NCBI GenBank assembly: GCA_029975275.1
Contig: JARKPN010000037.1
Coordinates: 1 to 42,809, forward strand
Length of the DNA: 42,809 nt
Direction of reading: 5' to 3'
Source: Geobacteraceae bacterium
Lineage (GTDB): Bacteria; Desulfobacterota; Desulfuromonadia; Geobacterales; Geobacteraceae
Part shown: positions 21,520-29,814 of the stretch, one piece after another
How positions within the stretch are numbered: position 1 is the first letter of the stretch
How the letters are laid out: each line of letters opens with the position of its first letter
The notes under the pieces: generated by a model
What the model was told of the DNA's origin: nothing
The model's input: only the letters and a program-made list of their open reading frames with translations
Databases searched by the model: none
Translations under genes and position numbers: made by a program

Positions 21520-24257
21520 GGGCAGCCTCCCTTGGGGGTATAGAGCGGGATCCGCACGTAGACGCTCGTCCCGCCGCCAGGCTCGGATTCGACCTCGATG
21601 CCCCCCCCATGCTCCTTGATGATGGCGTAGCAGATGGAGAGTCCGAGGCCGGTCCCGCCGCTGTCGAGGCGGGTGGTGAAGAACGGGTCGAAGATCTGCT
21701 TCTGGACCTCCGGCGACATGCCGGTCCCCTGGTCCCGGATCTTGATGATCGCGTTGCGGGCACGCCTGTCCCGGTATGTGGACGCATAGATCCCGCAGTT
21801 CCTGTCCGGAAGGGCCTGAAGTGCGTTCATGGCCAGGTTGATGACGACCTGCTCCAGTTGCTGGAAACTGCCCCGCACCAGCGGGCTGCCGGGGTCCATG
21901 TTGCAGTGGAAGTGGTTCGTGTGTTGCTTGATCTGGTTGCGTATGATGGTGAAGGCCTTTTCCATGACCATGTTCAGATCCACTTTCTGGTCAAGCGGGG
22001 CCTTCTCCTCCCTGGCGAACTCCTTTAGTCCCGCGAGGATGCTGCGGATGCGGTGCGACCCTTCCACGATTCCGGTCAGCAGCTTCGGTATGATCTCCCG
22101 CGCCTCACCGTAGAGGAAGCCGCCGAGGCAGGGCTCGCCGGCCTCCCGGGAATACTCGGCGAGGATCGTGTCGATGTCCTTCCAGGCGTCGCTGAGCATC
22201 TGGGCATTGGACAGGATGAAGTTGACGGGGTTGTTGATCTCGTGGGCGATTCCGGAAGAAAGGGTGCCGAGGGCGACCATCTTGTTGGTCTGCAGCAGCT
22301 TGGTATGCATCTTCTTCGCCTCCTCGCGGATCCGGAGCCGTTCCGTGATGTCGCGGAACGTACAGTAGGCGTACGCCATCCCCCGGGCACGGATCAGCTT
22401 TGCCTTGAAGACGGTAATGATCCGTTCGCCGTCCCTGCCAAAGGTGTTCAGGGGGGCGATGGTGACCTGGCCCGTCCTGGAGATCTCCTCCAGTGCCCAA
22501 CTGATCCGATCCAGTTCCGGCTGATGCAGAAACAGCGCCGGACCCTTGCGGCGGAGTCTCTTGTCACCGTGTCCGTAGCGCCGGACCAGCGCGGGATTCA
22601 CATCCACCACCATGAAGGTGTCCGGGTTGATAATCAAGGCGGGGTCTTCGTTCTGCTCGAAGATCTGGCGGAAGCGCTCTTCACTCTCCCGCAGTTCTTC
22701 CTCGGCCCACTTGCGTTCGGTGATGTCGCGCACCGCGGCAAGGGCGCGGGGCACACCGCCGAGCATGGTCTGCTTGATGTTGACCTCCACCCAGAAGATC
22801 CGTCCGTCCTGTGATTTGGCCATCCATTCGAACAGCTGGCTCTTTCCCATCACTGCCTTGCGAATGTAGGCCACGGCAGATTCCTGGGTATAGGGATGGC
22901 TTCCGGAGCTGAAAGCCTCGATATCCATGAGACGGGCCTGTTCCCGGGAGACGCCGTACATTTCGCACATTTTGGTGTTGACGTCAATAATGGCGCCGCT
23001 GTCCGGGTCGAGCACGAAGATGGCGTCGTTGGCGGCGTTGAATATGGCCCGGTAATTGGCCTCTGACGCCTTGATCTCGTCCTCGGCCCGTTTACGCTCG
23101 GTTATGTCCTCCATCACGGTCATGGTCCCTGTGACGCTGCCGAAGGCGTCCCGCAGGGGGGCGGAATAGCGGCTCACCGGCAGGGTCGAGCCGTCTTTTC
23201 TGGTGAGAAGCACCGTATCCCCCAGCATCGTCTCACCCTTGTTGAGCCGCCTCAACAGGTTGCGGAATTCCCGCTCCCTCTGGCCCAGCAGCAGCGGGTA
23301 GGCATGTCCGACTATCTCCCGGGCCTGCCAGCCGAACACCCGCTCGGCGGCGTAATTCCACAGCTGCACGATGCCGTCCTTGTCCATGGCGCAGATGGGA
23401 AGCGGCGACGCCTCGATTATCGCCTTGAGCCGTTCGTTCGCCTCGCAGAGGTCCTGCTCGGCCCGCTTTCGGTCCGAGATGCTGCGCACGTGTTTCGCCA
23501 CCATGACGACGGCGCCCGCTTCGTCGCGGATGGGAAAGGCGTGGACCTCCACGTGGCCGATTCGGGGGTTGAGCTTTTCGGCAAGGACGGGTTTGCCGGT
23601 TTTGAAGACCTCCTGGACGTGGCAGGGGGTGCAGGGTTTCCCCCGACCGGGGTAATAGGCCTCGAAGCAGTATGGCTGACCCGCGCGCAGCTCCTCGGCC
23701 ACGTATTCGTACCCGCCGTGCCAGTTGCTCTGCAGCACGCGCAGTCCCCGGTCCTGTACCGACAGGAGGTCCGGAATCGCCTCGAAGACATTGAGGAGCA
23801 CTTTCTGCGATCTTGCCAGCTCTTCCCTGGTGCGTTCCAACTCGGTGACGTCGGTGATGACGCCGACTATCCCCTGATGCAGGCCGTGCAGGTTGAGGAT
23901 GCTCCGGTTGACCAGGACGCTCCGACCCCTGCCGAACCGATCGGTATAGCTGGTCTGGAAGCTCTGGTGCAGCGAGCCGCTGCGCAGCAGCCGGCAGTCC
24001 ATCTCTTCCAGCAGCTCGGCGGTCGGAGCCGGCAGCACCTCCCGTGCCGAACGCCCGGCCAGCTCGTCGCCGGAGATGCCCATGAAGCGTTCGAATGCCT
24101 GGTTGAAAACCCGGTAGCGCCCGGAAACGTCCTTGAAGTAGACCGGGCCGGGGACGGTGGCGATCATCTGTGAGAAGACTTCCATCCACGCCCGCAACCT
24201 GTCGGGCAGGGCATTGTGATGTCCCCTGCCGGTGCGTGCCGTCCATCCGCTTTTCAT
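21516..24257 (-). CDS. Multi-PAS sensor histidine kinase
   Basis: 913 residues without transmembrane segments, so probably a cytoplasmic sensor. About five PAS units: PVYFKDVSGRYRVFNQAFERFMG (about 38), a cysteine-bearing PAS (about 155-275) with GKPCTPCHVQEVF, PICAMDKDGIVQLWNYAAERVFGWQ (about 290), FVLDPDSGAIIDVNTKMCEMYG (about 410), and one near 530. HisKA phosphoacceptor is in LSSGIAHEINNPVNFILS. The ATPase domain has the N, G1 and G2 boxes (INLAMNALQALPD, DQGTGMSPE, GGTGLGLSI). It should phosphorylate the overlapping response regulator. The ATG lies 66 bases after the DUF748 gene, so transcription may continue from there. The ligand is unknown; multiple PAS units suggest redox or small-molecule sensing. 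Confidence 0.95.
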   Translation of the reverse strand: MKSGWTARTGRGHHNALPDRLRAWMEVFSQMIATVPGPVYFKDVSGRYRVFNQAFERFMGISGDELAGRSAREVLPAPTAELLEEMDCRLLRSGSLHQSFQTSYTDRFGRGRSVLVNRSILNLHGLHQGIVGVITDVTELERTREELARSQKVLLNVFEAIPDLLSVQDRGLRVLQSNWHGGYEYVAEELRAGQPYCFEAYYPGRGKPCTPCHVQEVFKTGKPVLAEKLNPRIGHVEVHAFPIRDEAGAVVMVAKHVRSISDRKRAEQDLCEANERLKAIIEASPLPICAMDKDGIVQLWNYAAERVFGWQAREIVGHAYPLLLGQREREFRNLLRRLNKGETMLGDTVLLTRKDGSTLPVSRYSAPLRDAFGSVTGTMTVMEDITERKRAEDEIKASEANYRAIFNAANDAIFVLDPDSGAIIDVNTKMCEMYGVSREQARLMDIEAFSSGSHPYTQESAVAYIRKAVMGKSQLFEWMAKSQDGRIFWVEVNIKQTMLGGVPRALAAVRDITERKWAEEELRESEERFRQIFEQNEDPALIINPDTFMVVDVNPALVRRYGHGDKRLRRKGPALFLHQPELDRISWALEEISRTGQVTIAPLNTFGRDGERIITVFKAKLIRARGMAYAYCTFRDITERLRIREEAKKMHTKLLQTNKMVALGTLSSGIAHEINNPVNFILSNAQMLSDAWKDIDTILAEYSREAGEPCLGGFLYGEAREIIPKLLTGIVEGSHRIRSILAGLKEFAREEKAPLDQKVDLNMVMEKAFTIIRNQIKQHTNHFHCNMDPGSPLVRGSFQQLEQVVINLAMNALQALPDRNCGIYASTYRDRRARNAIIKIRDQGTGMSPEVQKQIFDPFFTTRLDSGGTGLGLSICYAIIKEHGGGIEVESEPGGGTSVYVRIPLYTPKGGCP

Positions 24258-24323
24258 GATGGCTCCCTTCCAGCCGAACGCGGTGGTTTTGCCGTGCGTT
24301 ACGTAACCGGGTATCCGGTCCGG

Positions 24324-27300
24324 CTACTTCACCAGTGCCCCGAACTCCACCCTGCTTCCATTCCGTCCCTCTTCAGGCTCCTTGTAGATGTCCCCGCTCT
24401 TCAGGAACAGCCGTTCCCGTCCGAGCTTCCCCTGTTCCACCAGGAAGGCGTGCACCGTGGCGGCCCTTTCGCGTGCAAGGGCCTGCAGCTCCGCGTCCCC
24501 GACCACCGTGTGGGTGAAGATGAGCTTTCTCATCTCCTCGTCCGGAAGGTCCTTCTGCATCCCCACAAGATTGCGCGGCTTTGGAAATTTCTCTTTCCGG
24601 TAAACGGCCTTCAGGTATGAGGAACTCTCTTCCGGCAGGATCTCGGTGGTCTCGGGTGTCTGGCCCGGGGTGTTTTTTTTCTGCTTGACCATGTCCAGGA
24701 ATTTCTCGGCCCGCATCTTTTTTGCCAGCAGTTCCCGCCGGTACCCCTCCGGGTCCTTTTCCCGGTCGACGTGACCGGTTATCTCCATGCTCAGCTCGGG
24801 TCTGTCCTGGATGGCCTTGGCCAGATTCATGAGTTTGTCCCGCTCCTGGGGCGAGAGGTCGGCCGAGCCGGGGGCGAAATTCACCCCGCTGAAGTCCTCC
24901 TTGCCGCCGAAGGCGGCCTGGAGCAGGGTGAAGGGTGAGGTGGCGGCCTTGACCAGCAGGTTCTTCAGCACCTTGAACACCAGCCCCCAGATGCTGAACT
25001 GGGGGTCATCGGTCCTGCCGGTGACCGGCAGGTCCAGGTGGATCTCCCCCTTGCGGTCCTTCAGCAGGGCCACGGCCAGCCGCACCGGCAGGCTGGTGGC
25101 CTTGTCGCTTTCAACCTTTCTGCCAAAGGTCAGCTGGTCGAAGAATATCTTGTTCTCCGAGACGAGCTCCTTGTTTTCGATATGGTATTTCAGGGCCAGG
25201 AACAGCTTCCCCTTGTCTATGGCGTAGCCCAGGTAGGTGCCGGTATAGGGGGTGGCAGGGGTAAGCTCGATGTCGGAGAAATTGATGGTCAGGTCAACGA
25301 ACAGGTCCTTGCGGAGCGGGTTTATGGAGCCGGTAATGGATATGGGGGAGCGGTTCTCCAGGTTGCCGCGCAGGTCCACCCCGGCGGTCTTGCTCTCCTC
25401 GGAGGAGAGGCCGCTTATCCTCCCTCCAAGGTTATAGAAGGTGGTGGTGAACGGGGTGGGGAGATGGCGGTCGCCGAACACCATGGTCCCCCCCTGGAGG
25501 GTGACCGTGCCGATGCGGATGTTCGGCTGTTTCCCGGTCGGCGCGGGTTTCGGAGCGGGGGGGGCGGTCTGCGCGGGTTGGGCGGGGTCGGCCGGGGCCG
25601 GTTTTTCCGCCATCAGGTTCTGCAGGTTGAGGGTCCCGTCCTTGGAGATGATAATCCGGGAAAAGTAATTGCTGAGCGAGATATCGCCGATGCTGAGGCT
25701 GAAGGGGCTTATCGCTCCCTTGATAGCGTTCAGTTGCAGCCGCTCCCATTTCAGCAGGTCTTCGTTTTCGCGCGTATCGAGGCAGTAGAAGGAGCGGACC
25801 CCGAGCGAGCCGCCGAAGGCGCCGGTGAGTTTTCCGGAGTCCCGCGCCAGGTCGAAGTTCAGCCGGGAGTCCACCGACCCTCCGGCGATGGAGACGGCAA
25901 GATTGGCCGGGAGATAGGCGTCGAAGTCCCGCAGCGGAATCCTCTTCAGATCAAGGTTTCCGCTGGCCTTGAGCGGAGAGGGGAGCAGCGCGCCGGAAGC
26001 GCCGATGCTGCCGTTCCTGCCGTAGGAGGTGGCGAGAGAGAAGGGAATCCGGCCCGACTTGGGCCCGGTCACGTCCTGAAGAGCAAACTTGAGCCGGCGC
26101 AGCGGGAAGGTGGGGTTCCCTTCCCTGGTCCGGTCCCTGAAGGTTATGTCCAGACGCTCTCCCTCGACCCGCTTGATCCGGTAGCCGAAGGGGGGCGAAG
26201 CCGACGCCCCGGCCGAGGGCGCGGCCTTGGTCACCGGTTTCCCGACCAGCAGACGTTCGAACGACAGTCTGCCCTCCTGATCCCGGGAGAGGCGGATGTC
26301 GCCGCCGGAAAACCTGACCGACTCGAGTTCGGCCCGGTTTCCCTTCAGATCGACCTTTCCCCCGGTCAGAGAGACCTCCGTGAGTTTTATCCCCTCCCTG
26401 TTGCCGAAGTCGGCCGCAAGGTCGTGCAGCGCAAGGGTCACGTCATCCAGCAGCAGGCCGCTCTCTCTGCCGAACAGGACGGAGGCGGCCGCGTCCAGCC
26501 TGCCGGTTATCGGTGAGGCCAGTTGCCGGGCCAGGTAGGGGTGGTATGCCTTCAGGTCGATGGACCGTGCGTCCAGTTGCGCCTTGAAGACCGGCGGGGA
26601 GACCCCCAGCTCGCCCTTGACCGCGACCGATTCGTTGCGGGCCGAGCGGAGCGAGAGGTCAAGCGAAGCGGTCTTTCCCGGCTCGGTCGAGAACCCGTTC
26701 AGGTCCAGGTTGATTGATCCCAGATCGGTGGCGAAACCGCCGGCCGGAAGGCGGTCATTGAAGAATATTTTTCCTCCCCTGCCCCTTATGCGTGCAATCT
26801 TCAACAGCGGCATCCCACTGTCTTCCTTTTTGCCCTTTTCGGCAACCGCCCCATCCCGTGGGAAGAGCCTCTGCCAGGTCCACAAACCCTTTTCGTCCCG
26901 TGTGGGGTGGAGCGTCAGTCCTGCCGTTTCAACGGATGCCAGGTCGAAGTTTCGCGCCATGATATCAGCCCGGTTCACCCTCGCCATCCCCATGCCGAGG
27001 CCGATGAGCGGGACGCCTCCCCGGTCCTTCACCAGCAGGTCCTTCAGGGCGAGCACCCCGGTGACGGTCAGCTCGGGCCGGGCCTTTGCCGAGACCCGGT
27101 AGGTCGCCTCGACGCTGGTGGAGAGACTTCCCGATTTAACCTGGATCGGCAGGGTGACGGGAAGGTAGGCCGCGTAGAAGGGGAGGTCCGCGTCCTTCAG
27201 GTTGACGATGAATGATGTCTCCGCGGCCTTTGCCAGGGGCCTGAGTCTCCCCTGGGCGTTGAACCGGGCCCCGTTGATGAGGGCGCCGAACCTGGGGGCC

Positions 27301-27854
27301 ACGTGGATATCGGCCAGGTACGGGATGTTGCTGATGAAGGGGACCGAGAGGTCCATTTCCCTGACCGTATGGTCGGTCGGGGCCGCGGCCGCCTGATCGC
27401 GGAAATCAACGGCGCCGTTGCCGATCTCGATGTTGTTGATCGAGAACAGGAGTTTCCCCTCCTTGTCGGACTTCTTGGCCGAGATGAGGTCGGAGAAGTT
27501 GTAGGTGTTGGGTGCGGTGCGCACCAGGTGCACATAGGGCGAGGCGACCCGGAGCCGGGAAACGATGAGTGCCCGTTTCACGACCGAGGCCGGGCTGACC
27601 TTGAGCCGGACGCTGCTGAACGAGGCAAAGGTCCTGGTCCCGTCCCTTTCCGTGAGACGGAAGCCGGTGACCTCGGTGCTCATGGTGAAGGGATTCAGGG
27701 TGATGCGGCCGATGGCCGCCTTCCTGCCGGTGGCCCGCTCGATGCGGTCCACGGCAATGTTCCTGACTATGCCGGGGAGGATCAGGATAATGAACAGCAG
27801 AATTGCCGCCGCCAGGCCGGCGTACCAGACGACAGGTTTGCCCGGAAGTCTCAC
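24324..27854 (-). CDS. Very large DUF748/AsmA-like envelope protein with OmpA-like C-terminus
   Basis: 1176 residues. One N-terminal transmembrane helix (WYAGLAAAILLFIILILPGIV) anchors it in the inner membrane; almost all the rest would be periplasmic. The body holds DUF748 units, rich in repeated beta strands such as LDLKRIPLRDFDAYLPANL and VDLRGNLENRSPISITGSI. Such AsmA/TamB-like proteins are thought to form long grooves that bridge the periplasm and carry lipid. A Pro/Ala linker lies near 755-785. The C-terminal region (about 990-1060) has an OmpA-like peptidoglycan-binding pattern (FAPGSADLSPQERDKLMNLA and ITGHVDREKDPEGYRREL). GTG/ATG context with GGAGG just upstream. Possibly the first gene of the transcript that continues into the kinase-regulator pair. 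Confidence 0.88.
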   Translation of the reverse strand: MRLPGKPVVWYAGLAAAILLFIILILPGIVRNIAVDRIERATGRKAAIGRITLNPFTMSTEVTGFRLTERDGTRTFASFSSVRLKVSPASVVKRALIVSRLRVASPYVHLVRTAPNTYNFSDLISAKKSDKEGKLLFSINNIEIGNGAVDFRDQAAAAPTDHTVREMDLSVPFISNIPYLADIHVAPRFGALINGARFNAQGRLRPLAKAAETSFIVNLKDADLPFYAAYLPVTLPIQVKSGSLSTSVEATYRVSAKARPELTVTGVLALKDLLVKDRGGVPLIGLGMGMARVNRADIMARNFDLASVETAGLTLHPTRDEKGLWTWQRLFPRDGAVAEKGKKEDSGMPLLKIARIRGRGGKIFFNDRLPAGGFATDLGSINLDLNGFSTEPGKTASLDLSLRSARNESVAVKGELGVSPPVFKAQLDARSIDLKAYHPYLARQLASPITGRLDAAASVLFGRESGLLLDDVTLALHDLAADFGNREGIKLTEVSLTGGKVDLKGNRAELESVRFSGGDIRLSRDQEGRLSFERLLVGKPVTKAAPSAGASASPPFGYRIKRVEGERLDITFRDRTREGNPTFPLRRLKFALQDVTGPKSGRIPFSLATSYGRNGSIGASGALLPSPLKASGNLDLKRIPLRDFDAYLPANLAVSIAGGSVDSRLNFDLARDSGKLTGAFGGSLGVRSFYCLDTRENEDLLKWERLQLNAIKGAISPFSLSIGDISLSNYFSRIIISKDGTLNLQNLMAEKPAPADPAQPAQTAPPAPKPAPTGKQPNIRIGTVTLQGGTMVFGDRHLPTPFTTTFYNLGGRISGLSSEESKTAGVDLRGNLENRSPISITGSINPLRKDLFVDLTINFSDIELTPATPYTGTYLGYAIDKGKLFLALKYHIENKELVSENKIFFDQLTFGRKVESDKATSLPVRLAVALLKDRKGEIHLDLPVTGRTDDPQFSIWGLVFKVLKNLLVKAATSPFTLLQAAFGGKEDFSGVNFAPGSADLSPQERDKLMNLAKAIQDRPELSMEITGHVDREKDPEGYRRELLAKKMRAEKFLDMVKQKKNTPGQTPETTEILPEESSSYLKAVYRKEKFPKPRNLVGMQKDLPDEEMRKLIFTHTVVGDAELQALARERAATVHAFLVEQGKLGRERLFLKSGDIYKEPEEGRNGSRVEFGALVK

Positions 27855-28053
27855 GTTGGGCCTCCTTTGGAGGATCGGCGCACCGGCTGAAGGAACCGGA
27901 CGCTACGCCATAGTTTATTATAAATAATACGCCAATGGAGAAAAAAAACGGGCAGGCAGATCCGGGGTCACGGTCTATTGTATCAATTTCCTTGTCAAAG
28001 CGTGGAATGCATCTAAACTTTTACAGTTGAAAACGGTCCCCTGGAGTCCCGTT

Positions 28054-28126
28054 ATGCAGGCCCGACTCAAGCCCGGTGCCGGGGTACTGTTCATCAGCGG
28101 GCATACCCACGATTATGACAGGGAGG
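28054..28126 (+). pseudogene. Possible remnant of a receiver domain
   Basis: The frame from ATG 28054 reads MQARLKPGAGVLFISGHTHDYDREV, broken only by lack of the rest of a domain. It resembles the strand 4-5 segment of hybrid-kinase receiver domains (for example KVLFMSGYTxD). About 24 codons survive just before the RDD gene; likely a relic, but the match is short and from memory. The rest of the 27855-28133 gap is AT-rich (possible minus-strand -10 TATAAT at 27917-27922 for the DUF748 gene). Confidence 0.35.
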
Positions 28127-28133
28127 TAGGAGC

Positions 28134-28697
28134 ATGCTGTGTCACCGCTGCGGAAAGGTTCTCTTCGAAGGTGCTCCCGCCTGTCCGGCATGCGGCCCGG
28201 ACCTTGTCGGCGGAACGGGAGGGGAGGGCCGGGGTGTGGCCGGAAACGAGACCGGTTCAGCTTCAACTGTCGGTTACGCGGGTTTCTGGCGCAGGGCGGT
28301 CGCCCTGCTGATCGACAAGTTCCTGCTCTGGTCGGTCAACCTCTGCCTGACCCTCGTTTTTCTCATTGCCTCGGGGCGGAACCGTGGGGACCACGGGCTG
28401 CTCACCCTCACCCTGGCGAGCGCCCTGTTCGGTTTCCTCCTCCAGTGGCTCTATTTCACCCTGATGGAGAGCTCGGGCATGCGCGCCACTCTCGGTAAGG
28501 CGGCCGTAGGTATCATGGTTACCGATTCCCGGGGGGCGGGGATCTCTTGGCCGCGGGCCAATGCGCGCTACTGGGCCAAGCTGGTCTCGGCCCTTCCCTT
28601 CGGGTTCGGCTTTCTCATGGCGGGATTTACCGCAAAGAAGCAGGCGCTGCACGATTTTATCGCCGGGACACTGGTGGTGAGGGTGGTGAGAAAGTAG
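28134..28697 (+). CDS. RDD-family membrane protein with N-terminal zinc ribbon
   Basis: 187 residues. The first 20 residues carry two CxxC pairs (MLCHRCGKV and CPACG), a zinc ribbon. The RDD domain follows (about 45-185): GFWRRAVALLIDKFLL (the Arg and Asp that name the family), a second transmembrane helix, and LGKAAVGIMVTDSRG, with the family's closing KKQALHDFIAGTLVV. Three to four transmembrane helices. RDD proteins are poorly understood; some affect transport or osmotic responses. AGGAGC lies just upstream of the ATG at 28134. The gene is followed by inverted copies of an interspersed repeat, so co-transcription with the respiratory operon is uncertain. Confidence 0.88.
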   Translation: MLCHRCGKVLFEGAPACPACGPDLVGGTGGEGRGVAGNETGSASTVGYAGFWRRAVALLIDKFLLWSVNLCLTLVFLIASGRNRGDHGLLTLTLASALFGFLLQWLYFTLMESSGMRATLGKAAVGIMVTDSRGAGISWPRANARYWAKLVSALPFGFGFLMAGFTAKKQALHDFIAGTLVVRVVRK

Positions 28698-28700
28698 ATA

Positions 28701-28750
28701 GTTTCCATCCGGAAAGTGTCGACAGGGGACGGGTCGGAACTTCCCCGAAG
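28701..28750 (+). repeat. Interspersed repeat, copy 2 (diverged)
   Basis: GTTTCCATCCGGAAA...GGGGACGGGTCGGAACTTCCCCGAAGC has the same layout as 13984-14042 with a shorter middle. It begins 3 bases after the RDD stop codon. Confidence 0.65.
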
Positions 28751-28844
28751 CCCCTCGTAATCGGACGCGGGACAGCACCGGGCCAATGGCCTTTTTGCCT
28801 GAACAGGCTGTCATCCCTTGAACATGCATGGGTTCCGTACGAGA

Positions 28845-28903
28845 GACTCCGTGAAAGTCCCGACCCGTCCCTCACAATATTTTCCCGGGGTTTCCGGATG
28901 GAC
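28845..28903 (-). repeat. Interspersed repeat, copy 3 (inverted)
   Basis: Reverse complement of 13984-14042 with few differences (CCATCCGGAAACCCCGGG...GGGTCGGGACTTTCACGGAG). It faces copy 2 across about 95 bases, making a large inverted repeat between the RDD gene and the DUF362 operon. Confidence 0.8.
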
Positions 28904-28927
28904 ACCAGATAGATAAAGGGGGTACCC

Positions 28928-29809
28928 ATGGACAGAAGACGGTTTCTCAAGATTCTCGGGCTGTCGTCCCTGTTTTCCCGGTTGTTGATCCGGGACCTGT
29001 GGGCTGCCGAGGGGCCGGTCGTGGCGGTCGCCGAGGACCGGGACTACGCCGCCGCGACGGTCAGGGCCGTGAACGCCCTGGGAGGGATGCGGCGCTTCGT
29101 GGTGCCGGGAGACACGGTGGTGGTCAAGCCGAACATCGGCTGGGACCGCCGCCCGGAGCAGGCGGCCACCACCCATCCTCTGGTGGTGCGGGCCGTGGCC
29201 GCAGAGGCGTTGCGCGCCGGGGCCAAAAAGGTGAAGGTGTTCGACCGGACCTGCAACGACCCGCGCCGCTGCTACGTCGCCAGCGGCATCCAGGCCGCGC
29301 TCAGCGGGATGAAGGGGGTCGAGTTGAAGCACATCGAGCCGGAGCGTTTCCGGAAGGTGCGTCTCAATGGCCGGACCCTGAGGGAATGGGAACTGTACGA
29401 CGAGGCGCTCGGCGCCGACGTGTTCATCAATGTGCCCATCGCCAAGCACCACGGTCTCACCGGGCTGACCCTGGGACTGAAGAACGTCATGGGGGTGATG
29501 GGCGGTGACCGGGGGGTCGTCCACCGCCACATCGAGGGCGCCCTGGTTGACGTGAACTCGTGGCTGAAGAGCAGGCTGACGATCATCGACGCCACGCGGG
29601 TCCTCGTAGCCCACGGCCCTCAGGGGGGAGACCTGAAAGACGTGAGGGTGCTCAACAGGGTCATTGCCTCTGCCGATATCGTGGCGGCCGACGCCTACGC
29701 CACCACCCTGTTCGGCAAGAGGCCGGAGGAGATTGCCGTAACGGTAGCGGCACACCGCAGCGGGCTGGGGGAGATGGATATACGTAAAATGAAGATCGTA
29801 AAGGCCTGA
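28928..29809 (+). CDS. DUF362-domain protein with Tat-type signal
   Basis: 293 residues. The start MDRRRFLKILGLSSLFSRLLI carries an RRxFLK twin-arginine motif and a moderately hydrophobic stretch, so it is predicted to be exported folded. The DUF362 domain follows (VVVKPNIGWDRRPEQAATTHP, FINVPIAKHHGLTGLTLGLKNVMG, SADIVAADAYATTLFG). DUF362 proteins often sit beside or are fused to 4Fe-4S ferredoxin modules and are thought to take part in redox or cofactor chemistry; no reaction is established. Only 5 bases separate it from the NapH-NapG fusion, so the two are likely co-expressed and work together in the periplasm. First gene of the respiratory operon. Confidence 0.9.
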   Translation: MDRRRFLKILGLSSLFSRLLIRDLWAAEGPVVAVAEDRDYAAATVRAVNALGGMRRFVVPGDTVVVKPNIGWDRRPEQAATTHPLVVRAVAAEALRAGAKKVKVFDRTCNDPRRCYVASGIQAALSGMKGVELKHIEPERFRKVRLNGRTLREWELYDEALGADVFINVPIAKHHGLTGLTLGLKNVMGVMGGDRGVVHRHIEGALVDVNSWLKSRLTIIDATRVLVAHGPQGGDLKDVRVLNRVIASADIVAADAYATTLFGKRPEEIAVTVAAHRSGLGEMDIRKMKIVKA

Positions 29810-29814
29810 AGGGT

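Noticed and set aside
27964-27976. GGGGTCACGGTCT as another REP-like end
   Set aside because: It resembles GGGGTCAGGTCT but needs an indel, has no inverted partner and sits far from the RAYT region.
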